From contig CM063298.1 of assembly GCA_032173965.1 (NCBI GenBank), forward strand, positions 8,183,501 to 8,247,500: DNA of 64,000 nucleotides. The letters run 5' to 3'. Below the pieces are notes generated by a model that was given only the letters and a program-made list of their open reading frames with translations, had not been told where the DNA came from and ran no database searches. Made by a program: the position numbers and the translations under genes. Below are positions 11,081-60,400 of the stretch, piece after piece. Each line of letters begins with the position of its first letter. Position 1 is the stretch's first letter. The stretch is from Sitta carolinensis (taxonomy: Eukaryota; Chordata; Aves; Passeriformes; Sittidae).

Positions 11081-11480
11081 CCTCCGGAGCAGCGCGGGGC
11101 TGGTACCGGTGTGGCTTCACTCCGGAGTGTCCCGGGTCCCTCCGGAGCAGCGCGGGGCTGGCACCGGTGTCCTCCACCCCGGGGTGTCCCGGGTCCCTCC
11201 GGAGCAGCGCGGGGCTGGCACCGGTGTCCTCCACCCCGGGGTGTCCCGGGTCCCTCCGGAGCAGCGCGGGGCTGGCACCGGTGTCCTCCACCCCGGAGTG
11301 TCCCGGAATCCTCCGGAGCAGCGCGGGGCTGGCACCGGTGTCCCTTCATCCCGGAGTGTTCAGGTCCCTCCGGGGTAGCGCGGAGCTGTCACCGGTGTTC
11401 CTTCCCCTCCCGGGCTGTCACCGGTGTCCCGGATCCCTCCGGGAGAGCTCAGGGCTGTCACAGGTTTCCCCCCATCCCGT
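11081..11480. repeat. 57-bp GC-rich minisatellite in the CpG island
   Basis: The landmark 'cctccggagcagcgcggggc' starts at 11081, 11139, 11196, 11253 and 11310, and in a changed form at 11367, giving steps of 58, 57, 57, 57 and 57. More diverged copies follow to about 11480. As 57 is a multiple of three, each frame stays in phase and open frames run through on both strands, with 19-residue periodic products. There is no start context or homology to support coding. Confidence 0.93.
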
Positions 11481-12421
11481 CTCCTCCCGGGGTGTCCCGG
11501 TTCCGCCGCCGCGGAGTTTCTTTGTTGTGTAACTCCTTTTGTCCGGGGATTAGAGAGGGTTTGCGCTGTTTGTGCTGATTCAGGTGTTTTTTTAAAAAAA
11601 GCGGGGTGTTCATGGGTGAACTCTTCTCGGGGCTGGGCTGTCGGAGAACTCTCCTGTGGCTCGGGGGTTGTTCTTGGCTCCGGCCGGAGCCGCCGAGCCG
11701 CGCTGCCCCAGCTCCGGGCCGGGAGCGCTCCCGCAGCGCCTTCCGGACAGAAAAGTGGAGCGAACTCGCTGGAGCAAACCCATTTCTGGCTAAAATGAGG
11801 CTGGCTCGCAGCCCGAGATTCAGATGCGAGTGCTACTGCCAGAATTTTTCAATAAACGTAATTGCAGTCGAGAGAGTTCGGGTGAAGCACTTTGCTGGGT
11901 AGAGCAGGCACGAAGCCTTTGGAGTAATTCCTCTCCGTGTTGCCAGTGAATCCTTTCTGGCCGCATAGTGGATTTTTTCTCGAAGTTTTTTTCCCCAACT
12001 GTCTCTAAGTTTCTCCCTCAGAAGTTTCAATTTTTTTGGAGGTGATCAAGGAATGCCCTTGATCCAACAGTGTGCTTTAATAATCCATTTTTTTTTCCTT
12101 CTTTTTGCAAATTAGGATTTTTAACACATATTTTATTTAACCTCTTTTTGTACTTTGTGTTTCTTTCTTGTTTTGTTTTTTTTTTGTCCTCTCAGTCCCT
12201 GTTCTGAGCAGGGCAACCCACATACTCTGCTGGGGGACTGAGAAATGCTTCTCTGCTTGTCGCTGGGATGTGTCAGTGTTTGGTTTTCAGCAGCAGCACA
12301 GGAAATGTCACCATCCTGACAAAGAGTCATAAAATATGTTGAAGATTTGTTACTAAAAGCGGACTAAAATGTGCTAATTTTATGTTGTCTTTGGGAGAAA
12401 TGATAAGTCATTTCTGGCAGA

Positions 12422-12453
12422 AATATATATATATATATATTATATATATATAT
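12422..12453. repeat. AT dinucleotide tract
   Basis: About 32 bases of alternating A and T with a single phase switch near 12440, so the tract is nearly self-complementary. It lies in intron 1 of SEC14L1. Confidence 0.95.
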
Positions 12454-12648
12454 GTAGCGCTTTTCAGGGCCCCTGTTGGGTCTTAAAAAAGGTTGTCAGG
12501 GATTTGTGAAGGATTTCCTGTGGAATTGCTAGCGTGGTACCACGCACAGACTAATTGTAAGAGAAAATTGAAAATGGCTTCCTACGTCTGACAGATGGTT
12601 TTAAAAATTTCTTTTTCAGGTTTGAGTTGATCTCACTAAACTGCAGCC

Positions 12649-49710
<37,062 letters not shown>

Positions 49711-52126
49711 TGCCACAGCAGCTGAAAAGCAAATGGATGTGATGGCTGGACCCTCGCCCGTGGCAGCTGACTGCAATACAGCATATTCAACTGGCAATTG
49801 TGCAAAAAAACCCCACCCCAAAAAGCCTTTTATAGATAGTAAAGTAGCTGTTTGAATTTTACACTTAGTGGTTTTGGTCTTTGTTAGATCCAACAGCTTG
49901 TCTCTTAACTTTAACCCTTTTTCCTAACTCAGCCATAAATACTTTTGCAAGTGTGCTTGCACAAATCCTAACTTTGAACACAAGGGCTCTTACTGAAAAG
50001 GAAAAACAACCAGTGCATCAGTTAAGAATGATTTTTTTTTTAACTGTATAGATGTTAAAAAGCAAAAAAGAAAAAACCCTACCAAATATGCTCCTTAGTG
50101 CACTAGAGATCAACTGCAAGTCTCCTGTCAGGACATTTCTTGCCATCCTGAGAAATCCCCTGTGATCTTCTAGTGCTCACTAATTATGTCCGAGACAAAG
50201 AACAGCAGTTGCTGGGTACTTGACTTTGTGAGTCCATTTTTTTCAAAGCATGCCCACAGAGCTGTGGCCAGGCTGTAACACTGAATATACTTTTTTGTAT
50301 GAGCACATTTCTGGGGAATTGGAGCTCTGGGTCTTGCTGGGTTAAAGCAATTTGTTCTTTCCTTGGATTTGTGTGTGGAGCACTGTGGAGAGAGAGGCAG
50401 AGAGCAGGCTCTCCCTCTCTGTGTCACTCTGGGCTCTTCCAGAGCTGCTCTGAGCTTTTGGTCCCTGTGCTGGAGCTTCACTCTGCTTCCTTAGTGCACT
50501 CCAAGCAAATGGATTTTACTGAGATTCTCTTCTTGTCAGGAATTTATGCAGAGCTTCAGCTTGCTGTTTAAACCAGTCTGAAGGAGGTGTGGCTTCCATC
50601 CTTCCTGAGCACTTCTCCCTCCCTGGGGCCTCCTGTCCTTCCCTGTGCCTGGCAGAAATAGAGCACCTCAGTTCTGGGCAGCCTTCCTGTGTGCAGGGAG
50701 CACAGGGATCTTCCCTCTGAGTGATACAGGAGAAGAGACTCTAAGGATTTTCTCCACCATTTTCACCACTGCCACTGCCAGAGGTGATCTGCCATTTGGG
50801 ATTCTGTCCCAGTTTGCCAGGCCCAAGTTGGGCTCTTGCTGAACTCTGTTCAGGTGTTCTTCCCTCTCGAGCCCTCTCTCTATGCACAGCAAAAGGCTCC
50901 AAAGGCTGAGCTGTCAGACAGGTACAGACCACACTTGGCAGTGGAGCAGAGAAGGATTTTATCTTAAATGCAGCAGGATTTGCACAGTTAGTCCCTTCTT
51001 GATCTTTCCTTACCCTTGTGGAGCTAAATTGGCCCTGCAGGCACAAGGAGCTTCTGAGCTGGCTGCAGTCCCTGCTAGGGAGTGGGATAGGGTCTGGCTT
51101 GGGTAAGTGGTGGAGGAGCTTATGGAGGAGTTGCTCTTGGAAAGCAGAACTCACTTGAGATTCTGGATCCCCTGCCTGAGGAGGGCTGGTTCTGAGCTCA
51201 GATGAGGCTTTTTTGTGCCTGCAGAGCTCTGGAGAGGCGGGTGACAAACACACAGCTCTGCTGTAGCATGTGGCAGAGCTGACAGATGTTTTATATATAA
51301 CAGAGGTGCTCAGAGACAAACCTTAAACTGAACCAAACTGATCTGTCCTGGAGCTCTTTAGGGCTCAGAAGTGAAGCTGGAGGTTAGGCTGTTCCCTAGG
51401 CTGCCTGAGTGACACAGGTCACTGCTGTGTTGTCACCCAGTGTCTGCACAGGCCGTGGCTCCAGGGCTGCTCCCAGGAGCTCTGCCCCAATTCCTGACAC
51501 CAGGACCAGGATTGCCAGCGCAGGGAGTGCAGCTGGAGCACAGTGAGGTTCACCTGCTGACACTCCTGGCATTTCTTCCCATTCACCAGGCTGTAAGGGC
51601 TGAAGATGGTCCCTTTCTCTCTCTCTCTCTTCTCTCTCAGATGGCGATTTTGCTGACAACTGTAAGGAATCTGCTCCATTCAACACTCCACATCTGTCCA
51701 GGTGTCTGGCTTTGTAGATGTTTTTGAGTTGCAGTCCCTTTTCAAATCTGAAGATCTATATTTTTGTTTTTCACTTGAGCTGGCTCAAAAGTGGCACTTT
51801 GGGTTTTTCCTGCTGTTGATCTTAACACATCTTTTAGAGCTCAAAGCACATGACAGCACAAACAGCCAGGGAGATGAAATTTCAGAAAAACAAGAGTTAA
51901 TCTTCCTGTAAGCAAAGTGCTGTGGCAATATGACTTGATCACTGCAGTCTAATTAATTTCCCATACCCTGGTCTTTCTTTGTGTAATACTGCTCTTCCTT
52001 CTCTCAGCCAGTGACTCTTCTGTTGGCACTTTTCCTCTTATCAGTGTCCTTCACTTCCCTGTCCCTCCTCATGAACTGCATATCAAATTCTGTAAATGTT
52101 TTGTTTACATAATACCTCATCTTGGT

Positions 52127-52132
52127 AATAAA
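52127..52132 (+). terminator. SEC14L1: Polyadenylation signal AATAAA (proximal)
   Basis: Canonical hexamer followed within 25-40 bases by a T-rich element (GATTTTTTTATTGTT), the usual layout of a cleavage site near 52150. Confidence 0.7.
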
Positions 52133-52169
52133 ATACAGATAGTCTTTAAAAGATTTTTTTATTGTTATC

Positions 52170-52175
52170 AATAAA
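52170..52175 (+). terminator. SEC14L1: Polyadenylation signal AATAAA (distal)
   Basis: A second canonical hexamer 43 bases after the first, with a genomic A run at about 52190-52199 at the expected cleavage distance. The A run could mislead oligo-dT-based end mapping. Confidence 0.7.
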
Positions 52176-52199
52176 TGTGAACTGTTTGGAAAAAAAAAA

Positions 52200-53292
52200 G
52201 GGGGCAGTCTCTTTATTTCATTAATCTGCTGCAAAGCTTCTAGGTTATTTTGCATGCTGGATTCAGGTCTGCAGTGCTGGGTGAAGGAGGTGCTCCTTGG
52301 CTGCCCCCACCACTGACACCTCAGGCAGGAGACCAAGACAGTCACACTCTGGAAATGATGGTTTTTAATTAGTGAAAGTAGACTAAGCTTCAGCTATTTT
52401 AAAAGCGGAGCCAATAACGTCAGACTGAGTTTTCTAACTCCTGGAGCTGGAGCAGAGGCTATAACAGGTTTATGGTTGGTCTTTCAAATTTGCTCCAAGC
52501 TGTGAAGTTTCTCTAAATGAGAAATCTTTAACCGTGGTCATGGAGGTCTGTCAGCAAGACCAGATGGCTGCCTGACCTACTTCAAGCTTTAACATGTGGT
52601 CAATATTTCTATGCCAGCACATAATAATGCACCAGCTCTCTGCTGCTCAGGACCTTGCTGAGTGCAGCAGTCCTTGAGAAGGTGTCTGCAAGGAGGTGGC
52701 TCTGCTGCTCAGCTGGGCTGTGCCTGGACAGTGGGGGAGCTGCCTTTGTGGCCAGTGCCCCTCTCTGAAAAGGCAATTAAGTAAATCCAAGCCTCAGCCC
52801 CTGCTTGAACTGGGAAGGTGATAACAGTGCAGGCCAGGGCTGCATCAAACAGCTCCCCTGGGAGAGGTGCCAGTCTGGTCGAGTGTGTGGTTTGGATTGG
52901 GTTTTGGGGAGGTGTATTTTTGGTTTTATTTTTAATGTGGATTTTCATGAGACAAAGCAAAATTCCTGGAAGAAGTGTCACCTGTTTTTTCCCCCACCAT
53001 CCCCTGCCTCCCCACAAAGCTGAGTGCTCCCTGCTCTTCAGGTGTCTCCATTTGCAACCTTGGCTTGCTGTGAGCCTGTAAATTCCCAGTGCAGGATCCT
53101 GAGCTGCCATTCCCGAGTGTCTCCTGCTGGAGCAGGAGCTGGCCCTGCCCAGGCAGCAGCCCCCAGGCCCTGCAGGAGCAGCCAGGGCTCTTTGTTATTC
53201 CATCCCCTGGCAGGGTGAGCTGCTCCGTGTTAGCAATGGTGATGGAAGGAGGAATCCTGGGACCCTGGAGTGCCAGGCAGTGCAGGGTCCCA
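52200..53292. other. Intergenic spacer downstream of SEC14L1
   Basis: Just over 1 kb of unique DNA between the SEC14L1 end and the 22-bp array. No exon, RNA gene or transposon recognised. Confidence 0.6.
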
Positions 53293-55330
53293 TGGAGCCC
53301 TCCCCTCTGTGCCCATCCTGCACATCTGTGCCCCATCCTGCACATCCTCCCTGCCCCATCCTGCACATCCTCTGTGCCCATCCTGCACATCTGTGCCCCA
53401 TCCTGCACATCCTCTGTGCCCCATCCTGCACATCCTCTGTGCCCATCCTGCACATCCTCCCTGCCCATCCTGCACATCCTCCCTGCCCATCCTGCACATC
53501 CTCTGTGCCCCATCCTGCACATCCTCCCTGCCCATCCTGCACATCCTCCCTGCCCCATCCTGCACATCCTCCGTGCCCATCCTGCACATCCTCTGTGCCC
53601 ATCCTGCACATCCTCCCTGCCCATCCTGCACATCCTCTGTGCCCATCCTGCACATCCTCCCTGCCCATCCTGCACATCCTCCGTGCCCATCCTGCACATC
53701 CTCCGTGCCCATCCTGCACATCCTCCGTGCCCATCCTGCACATCCTCCCTGCCCCATCCTGCACATCCTCTGCGCCCATCCTGCACATCCTCCCTGCCCA
53801 TCCTGCACATCCTCTGCGCCCATCCTGCACATCCTCTGTGCCCATCCTGCACATCCTCCCTGCCCCATCCTGCACATCCTCCGTGCCCATCCTGCACATC
53901 CTCTGTGCCCATCCTGCACATCCTCCCTGCCCCATCCTGCACATCCTCCGTGCCCATCCTGCACATCCTCTGTGCCCATCCTGCACATCCTCCCTGCCCC
54001 ATCCTGCACATCCTCTGTGCCCATCCTGCACATCCTCCCTGCCCATCCTGCACATCCTCCGTGCCCATCCTGCACATCCTCCGTGCCCATCCTGCACATC
54101 CTCCCTGCCCCATCCTGCACATCCTCCCTGCCCCATCCTGCACATCCTCTGTGCCCATCCTGCACATCCTCTGTGCCCATCCTGCACATCCTCCGTGCCC
54201 ATCCTGCACATCCTCCGTGCCCATCCTGCACATCCTCCTGCCCATCCTGCACATCCTCCCTGCCCATCCTGCACATCCTCTGTGCCCATCCTGCACATCC
54301 TCCCTGCCCCATCCTGCACATCCTCTGTGCCCATCCTGCACATCCTCCCTGCCCATCCTGCACATCCTCCGTGCCCATCCTGCACATCCTCCGTGCCCAT
54401 CCTGCACATCCTCTGTGCCCATCCTGCACATCCTCTGTGCCCCATCCTGCACATCCTCCGTGCTCATCCTGCACATCCTTCCTGCCCCATCCTGCACATC
54501 CTCTGTGCCCATCCTGCACATCCTCCGTGCCCATCCTGCACATCCTCTGTGCCCATCCTGCACATCCTCTGTGCCCATCCTGCACATCCTCCGTGCTCAT
54601 CCTGCACATCCTTCCTGCCCCATCCTGCACATCCTCCCTGCCCCATTCCTGCACATCCTCCGTGCCCATCCTGCACATCCTCCCTGCCCCATCCTGCACA
54701 TCCTCCGTGCTCATCCTGCACATCCTCTGTGCCCCATCCTGCACATCCTCCGTGCCCATCCTGCACATCCTCTGTGCCCATCCTGCACATCCTCCCTGCC
54801 CCATCCTGCACATCCTCTGTGCCCATCCTGCACATCCTCTGTGCCCATCCTGCACATCCTCCGTGCTCATCCTGCACATCCTTCCTGCCCCATCCTGCAC
54901 ATCCTCTGTGCCCATCCTGCACATCCTCCGTGCCCATCCTGCACATCCTCTGTGCCCATCCTGCACATCCTCTGTGCCCATCCTGCACATCCTCCGTGCT
55001 CATCCTGCACATCCTCCGTGCCCATCCTGCACATCCTCTGTGCCCATCCTGCACATCCTCTGTGCCCATCCTGCACATCCTCCGTGCTCATCCTGCACAT
55101 CCTTCCTGCCCCATCCTGCACATCCTCCGTGCTCATCCTGCACATCCTCCGTGCCCATCCTGCACATCCTCCCTGCCCCATCCTGCACATCCTCCGTGCT
55201 CATCCTGCACATCCTCTGTGCCCATCCTGCACATCCTCTGTGCCCATCCTGCACATCCTCCGTGCCCATCCTGCACATCCTCTGTGCCCCATCCTGCACA
55301 TCCTCTGTGCCCATCCTGCCCATCCTGCCC
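53293..55330. repeat. 22-bp minisatellite array, about 2 kb
   Basis: Roughly 90 copies of a 22- or 23-bp unit, 'cccatcctgcacatcctc' plus a 4-5 base variable join (tgtg, cgtg, cctg, tgcg). Units with an extra C are 23 bp; a rarer form reads gctcatcc, and another ttcctgcc. The unit has no stop codon on either strand and its length is not a multiple of three. All six frames therefore stay open for hundreds of codons and give PCPSCTSSVPILHIL-like or DVQDGHRGCAGW-like products. These are artefacts of the repeat. Confidence 0.97.
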
Positions 55331-56747
55331 CGTCCTGCCCTCCACAGCTCCGGGGGAAGGCGAGGCCGGCACAGCCCCGCCGGAGCTGCTGCCCGGGGCC
55401 GGGGTTGCTCGATGCTGCCGGAGAGACGCGTCCTCGGGCGGAAGCATTAAGTTTTGGCTGGCTTTCCCAAAGTCATCAGCAGCCAGCTCTATTATTCAGG
55501 CTCTAAAAAAATTTGCCATCTCCTGGTTTTCTTGGAAGGGTAGGAGGGTACTTGTTTTATTTTGCTATCTCATGCTGGTGTAAGAGTCTGGATGCTGAGA
55601 AATAAAAGGTTGGGATTTTGCAACTTGTTTTATTGCCTTCCCTGAGACCACTGCTGAGGTGCCCCCACTTTGTGCCATGGGCCTTGGTCCCCTGTGGTCC
55701 CCAGTCAGTCACTGGCCAAGGGGAGCAGGGAAGGGACCCCGGATTTGGGCCCTTTCCCCTGTGCACAGGAGGGGAACCAGGGGCTAAGAGAGGCAGAGCT
55801 GGGCCTCCCCCAAACCTCCTGGCCTAACAAACCCACAGATAAATAAATAAATCTCAAGCTTTCCTTGGTGCTGATGGAGCCCTGTGCTGTGGGGTGGCCT
55901 TAGCGGGGCAGTTCTCCCGGGATGGGCAGCCCGAGGGGAGTCCTGGATCCCAACATCCCTCAGGTGGGGCTTGGGATTTGCTGTGAGCCCAGCCCTGCCT
56001 CACACCTGGGGACAGTGCTTTGAACTGTTTGCAAAGAGGGGAAATGAAGGAGAGGAAGGAAGAGAAAGAGGAGAAGGAGAATGAAGGAGAAGGGGAAGAA
56101 AAAGGGAAAGAAAAAAAGGAGTTAATGTCACACACCCTGCAACAAAAGATGTGCCGGGCAGCCCCAGCCCCCAGCTCTGTCCCCAGCCCCTGGTTTGCAC
56201 ACTCCCACTTCTTCTGATGGCATTTTGTGCAGGAAACACCCAAATGGGAGTTGAAGAGCAAGTGCAGGGGGGACCCTGTGTGACCCCCCAGTCTGGACTG
56301 TGCTGGGGAAGATCCAGAGCCCAGCCCGGGATCGGGGTCTGCATCCACCGGGAGGGGTCAGTGGCTCACCCAGATGTCACCCCACAGCCCGGTGTCCCCA
56401 CTGACCCCAGACCCCCCCGGGGGTTCCCAGCCCTGGGGTGAACAGAGCGAGGCCAGGGCCATACTGAGCCGGTCCGGGGGGCTCCCAGCTCTGCAGGCAG
56501 CCCCTGTACCCCAAATCCACCGTCTGTCACCTCCGGCACCGTGGGGCACACACGGGGGATGTCGGGCACAAACCCACACCACCCGGCCAAGCCCGGCGTG
56601 TAGGATCGAGGGGAAGGGGCTGGGCGAGACCCCCGGGGGAATCCGGGGCAGTGCTGGTGCCCCGGGGACAGGGCAGGGACACGGGTGGCCGCGGCACGGC
56701 TGCCCCGCACAAACCCCACTAGATGGTGCCAGCAGCCCGCGCCTGCC
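55331..56747. other. Intergenic DNA with AATAAA motifs and a purine tract
   Basis: No exon recognised. AATAAA occurs at about 55600 after the array, and an AAAT run lies at about 55839-55854. A purine-only stretch of about 85 bases lies at 56035-56122. The right part becomes CpG-containing before the 53-bp array. Confidence 0.5.
56035..56122. repeat. GA-rich purine tract
   Basis: Nearly uninterrupted purines on the + strand (GAAGGAGAGGAAGG type) with only two or three T residues. It is low-complexity DNA of a kind that can form a triplex. Encoded Glu/Lys-rich frames are not taken as genes. Confidence 0.9.
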
Positions 56748-57400
56748 GGGGGACACTGCCTGCTACAGGGGGGAACACTGCCTGCTACGGCGGGGGGACA
56801 CTGCCTGCTACAGGGGGGACACTGTCCCCACTGTCCCTGAGCCACTGGGGACACTGCCTGCTACAGGGGGGACACTATCCCCACTGTCCCTGAGCCACTG
56901 GGGACACTGCCTGCTACAGGGGGGACACTATCCCCACTGTCCCTGAGCCACTGGGGACACTGTCCTGCTACAGGGGGGACACTGTCCCCACTGTCCCTGA
57001 ACCACTGGGGACACTGTCCTGCTACAGGGGGGACACTGTCCCCACTGTCCCTGCACCATAGGAGACACTGTCCCTGATACAGGGGGAAGACACTGTCCCC
57101 ACTGTCCCTGAGCCACTGGGGACACTGTCCCTGCACCATCGGGGACACTGTCCCAGATACAGGGGGGGACACTGTACTGGTACAGGGGGGGGACACTGCC
57201 TGCTACAGGGGGGGGACACTGTCCTCACTGTCCCTGTGCCAATGGGGACACTGTCCTGCTACAGGGGGGACACTGCCTGCTACAGGGTGGACACTGCCTG
57301 CTACGGGGGGGGGACACTGCTGCTACAGGGGGACAACTGTCCCCACTGTCCCTGCACCATAGGAGACACTGTCCCAGATACAGGGGGGAGACACTGTCCC
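56748..57400. repeat. 53-bp minisatellite with internal palindromes
   Basis: Clear units start with 'ggggacactg' at 56847, 56900, 56953 and 57007 (steps 53, 53, 54), with shorter and longer variants on both sides. A unit runs through 'cctgctacaggggggacact', 'gtccccactgtccctgagcc', 'act'. Most units contain the near-perfect palindrome GGGGACACTGTCCCC. Long frames on both strands here are repeat products. Confidence 0.93.
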
Positions 57401-60400
57401 TCTTACCAGGAGAGGGACTCTGCCCCTGCTGCACTGTCCCTTGTGCCAGGGGCTCGGCTGGAGCACTGGTCAATACTGGGAGCCACAAACTCCAGGGCAC
57501 TCCCATGTGACACCCTGGGACACTCCCAGACCCTCTCCCTGTGCCCTGCACATCCGAGAGGATGCTCCACTGACCTCCAGGCACCATCCTGGCTGTGGGT
57601 TTGCCCTCCCACTGCTGAGAATCTTCCTGAACAGTCACCATCTCCCAAGAGTCCTGAGAAACGTAATCACCACTGGAGAAAACCCTTGAGGATCTGCTGG
57701 GAGAAATGCTGTAGAAGTGAAAAAATATCCTGCTTATTTCTTGGCTGCAGTAAGGATTGGCCCACGAGCTGCAGTGGGATGAATCCAAACATTAAATTTT
57801 AATTATGAGCAGGATATCACCAGGGACAGGGAGATGAGAAGAGGAACAGGCCAGTGAAAAAGATGGAACCTAAAAATGCAAGTTCTCACAGAAGAGAGCC
57901 TTGAAGCTCTTTTTTTGAAGCCTTTGTTTGGCAAAACAAAATTTATCTCAAGCATTTTTGTCTTTGCACAGTTTTTTATTATAATAATATTTATTGTTAT
58001 AATGTGCTGCCTCTTCTTGGAGGTGCTGACACAGCAGCAAAGGGGCAGGAGGACCCTCAGGCCCCAAATGTGTGTGGCAGAGCAGGCAGGGCAGGGTCTG
58101 CTGCTGTCCCCAGGGCTGGCACTGCCAGGTCCCAGGGGCTTTTCCAGCCCTGGGCAGGTCAGTTCATCCCTCCTTGGAGTATCTGCCATTCCCTCCAGCC
58201 TGGAGAGGCCACAGAGCTCCAGCCACACCCCTCTGGCCCTGCAGAGCCTGTGCAGGACAGGGCTGAGCTTGCTCCAGGGGTTTCCCTGAAATCCCTCACC
58301 TGGCACTGATGGATGGTCCCCAACAGCTTCCAGAGCCTCCTCCCAGCACAGCTGGTGCCAGGGGAGCACTGCAGGCTCAGCCCAGCCCGCCTGGGGGTGC
58401 AGCCCTGCCTGCCTGGCTGGGTGAGGCTGCCCAGGGACCTGCAGGGCAAGGTGCCCAGGCCGGGCGGTGCCCATGTCACCTGGCCCCTGGCACCAGCCCA
58501 AGGCCATGTGGGGGCCGTGTGTCCCCTCTGGGAGTGGGGGGCCCTGCAGGACCCCAGCACCCATCGACACCCAGAGCAGACCCAAGCAGAACAGCCTGAA
58601 GGATTTTCTTGCTGGCCATGGGGCACTCTGGGGATGAAGGCTCCCAGGGCATCTCTGACCCCACAGAGGAGCCAGCTGCAGATGGAGGCTGCCTCCACAC
58701 GGTTTCCCCTAAAAAATCCTCTTACCTGAAAAAGGGAGGGGCCCATTTCTCCATCACCCATTCCAGCAGCCCCTCCCAAGAGCAGCCAGGACGCACTGGC
58801 ACAATGACACTGCTGGCCTGAGCCCGCCTCGGGCAGCCACACCTCCGGGTGTTTATTCATCCTTCACAAGGACTCGAAAAGTAAGGAAACAGGAAAGGAT
58901 CATGTGAGCTCCCCTCGAGGAGGGCTGGCACTGCCTAGCACTGCCAGGGACATCACCCAGGGCAAGGTCACTGGGCCCCTCCAGTCCACCCAGTAACTCT
59001 CCCCTGCTCACCCCAACAGAGCTGCAGCTCCCGGGGCCCCAGAACCATCAGCATCCCGGGGGTGCAGCTGCCTGAGCAGTTCTCTTTGAAGATATTTGAT
59101 GCTGTGCTGTGCCTCAGAGCAGAGGGGGCTGGTTCTCCACCTGCCTCTCTAGCTCTGCTGGGCCCTGGATGCTGCTGAGAGGAGCTGCAAAGAGCTGAGA
59201 AGGAGGAGGAATGGAAAATCCCTTCAGAGGGACAAGGAGAGCTCTCCAGATTCAAGCAGCAGCTTTGCCCACCTGGAATGAGGCAGGAGCTTGGTAAGCA
59301 GTGGCTGGAGCTGCTGCCCAGGACTCAGCAGGAGGTTGGAGCTGGAGCATCCTAACCCCAGTGGTGGCCCTGTGGCTGGCACTCAGTGAGAGCAGCAGGC
59401 ACCCCCAGGCCATCCCACAGTGGGGCCAGCAGGGCTCCGGTGGGAGGGCACACACACCAGCCTGGCCCAGCCGTCCCTGCTGGCACTGGGGCCGTTGTCC
59501 TTCAGGACTTGGCAGTGACAGCTCCAGGCCCTTTCCCTGGGGGACAATGACCCCAATCTGTGCCAGCAGCTGCACCCAACCCCAGGGCACCCTGTGCCAT
59601 TCCCCCAGAGACACAGTGCTGCTGGGGAGAGGTGGATCCCAGAGCATTCCACTGGATCCCAGGGCAAGCAGCAGCAGTGCTGGGGCTTTGCCTCCCAAAG
59701 CAGAGGAACAAACCTGTCCAGGCTCAAGGGCTGTGATGCTGCTCCAGGTTTATTTTGCTTCACCTTCTGAGGTTGCCCTGGCTGGGGGCAGAACCTGTGC
59801 CAGTGAGCTCGAGCTGTGGGTCTGGAATAGCATCCCTGGGAATGGTTCTGGGCCTCTCCTGGGGAAGCAGGGCTCTGCTCTGGGGGCCAGGGAGGGACTG
59901 CTGGGACTTGCACAGGGCCTGACACAGGCCCTGATGTGGAGCTGCTGAATAACGAGGATGGGTGTTAATTAGTGAGGGAGAGTGGGAACGAGGCAGTCAG
60001 GGGAACACACAGAGCACCAGGCTCTTGGAAAGCTGCTGGGGTTTGTCATGCTGGGGGGCTGGCAGTGCCTGCAGCCACCCCAGGGCTGTGGAGAGTGGTC
60101 AGGAGACACCATCACCCCTCCTCCAGCCCTGCCCCAAGAGCAGCACTAACCCAGCCCAAGGATGGACTGCCCAGATGGGAAACCAGAACAAGGAGACCAT
60201 CGGGGATGAAGAGAAAGGCTGTGGGGACTGGGGGTGACATCTGGCACACACACACCACTCCCCCAGGGGGGCCAGGAGTGTGGGCACCCCGGGGCTGCGT
60301 GGGGATGGAGCAGGCAGGGCCTCAGGGCTCTGACTCAGGCCAGGGATGTCACAAGCTGCCGGCTCCTGCAGTGCCCAGAGAGCCCCCAGAGCAGCCCGGA

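Larger units (their letters stand above)
10836..12619 (+). other. SEC14L1: SEC14L1 intron 1 (inferred)
   Basis: Inferred intron from the donor at 10836 to the acceptor at 12618-12619 ('ctttttcag'). Its first 700 bases continue the CpG island and contain the 57-bp minisatellite. The rest is AT-rich with a run of T near 12174-12186 and an AT dinucleotide tract. The 5' edge depends on the inferred exon 1. Confidence 0.5.
49711..52195 (+). other. SEC14L1: SEC14L1 3' untranslated region
   Basis: About 2.5 kb between the stop codon and the paired polyadenylation signals, a length in keeping with the long 3' UTR of mammalian SEC14L1. It contains a T run at about 50031-50042 and a CT-rich tract at about 51617-51640. 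The end is inferred from the signals, so a longer or shorter form is possible. Confidence 0.7.

Noticed and set aside
10049..11578. Long Pro/Arg/Ala-rich frames (about 210-510 codons) around the CpG island
   Set aside because: They run through the 35-bp and 57-bp minisatellites and GC-rich DNA with few stops, in overlapping frames on both strands. The repeat explains them.
53089..55506. Very long open frames (about 400-800 codons) on both strands
   Set aside because: They coincide with the 22-bp array, are open in all six frames because the unit lacks stops, and encode only its periodic translation. No splice, promoter or homology evidence.
56358..57228. Overlapping frames of 110-190 codons rich in Gly/Ser/Pro on both strands
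   Set aside because: Explained by the 53-bp minisatellite and neighbouring GC-rich DNA; no recognised protein family.
57803..58860. Minus-strand frames of 233-260 codons
   Set aside because: No recognisable domain, overlapping frames of similar length on the other strand, and no splice structure. Read as chance frames in GC-moderate DNA.
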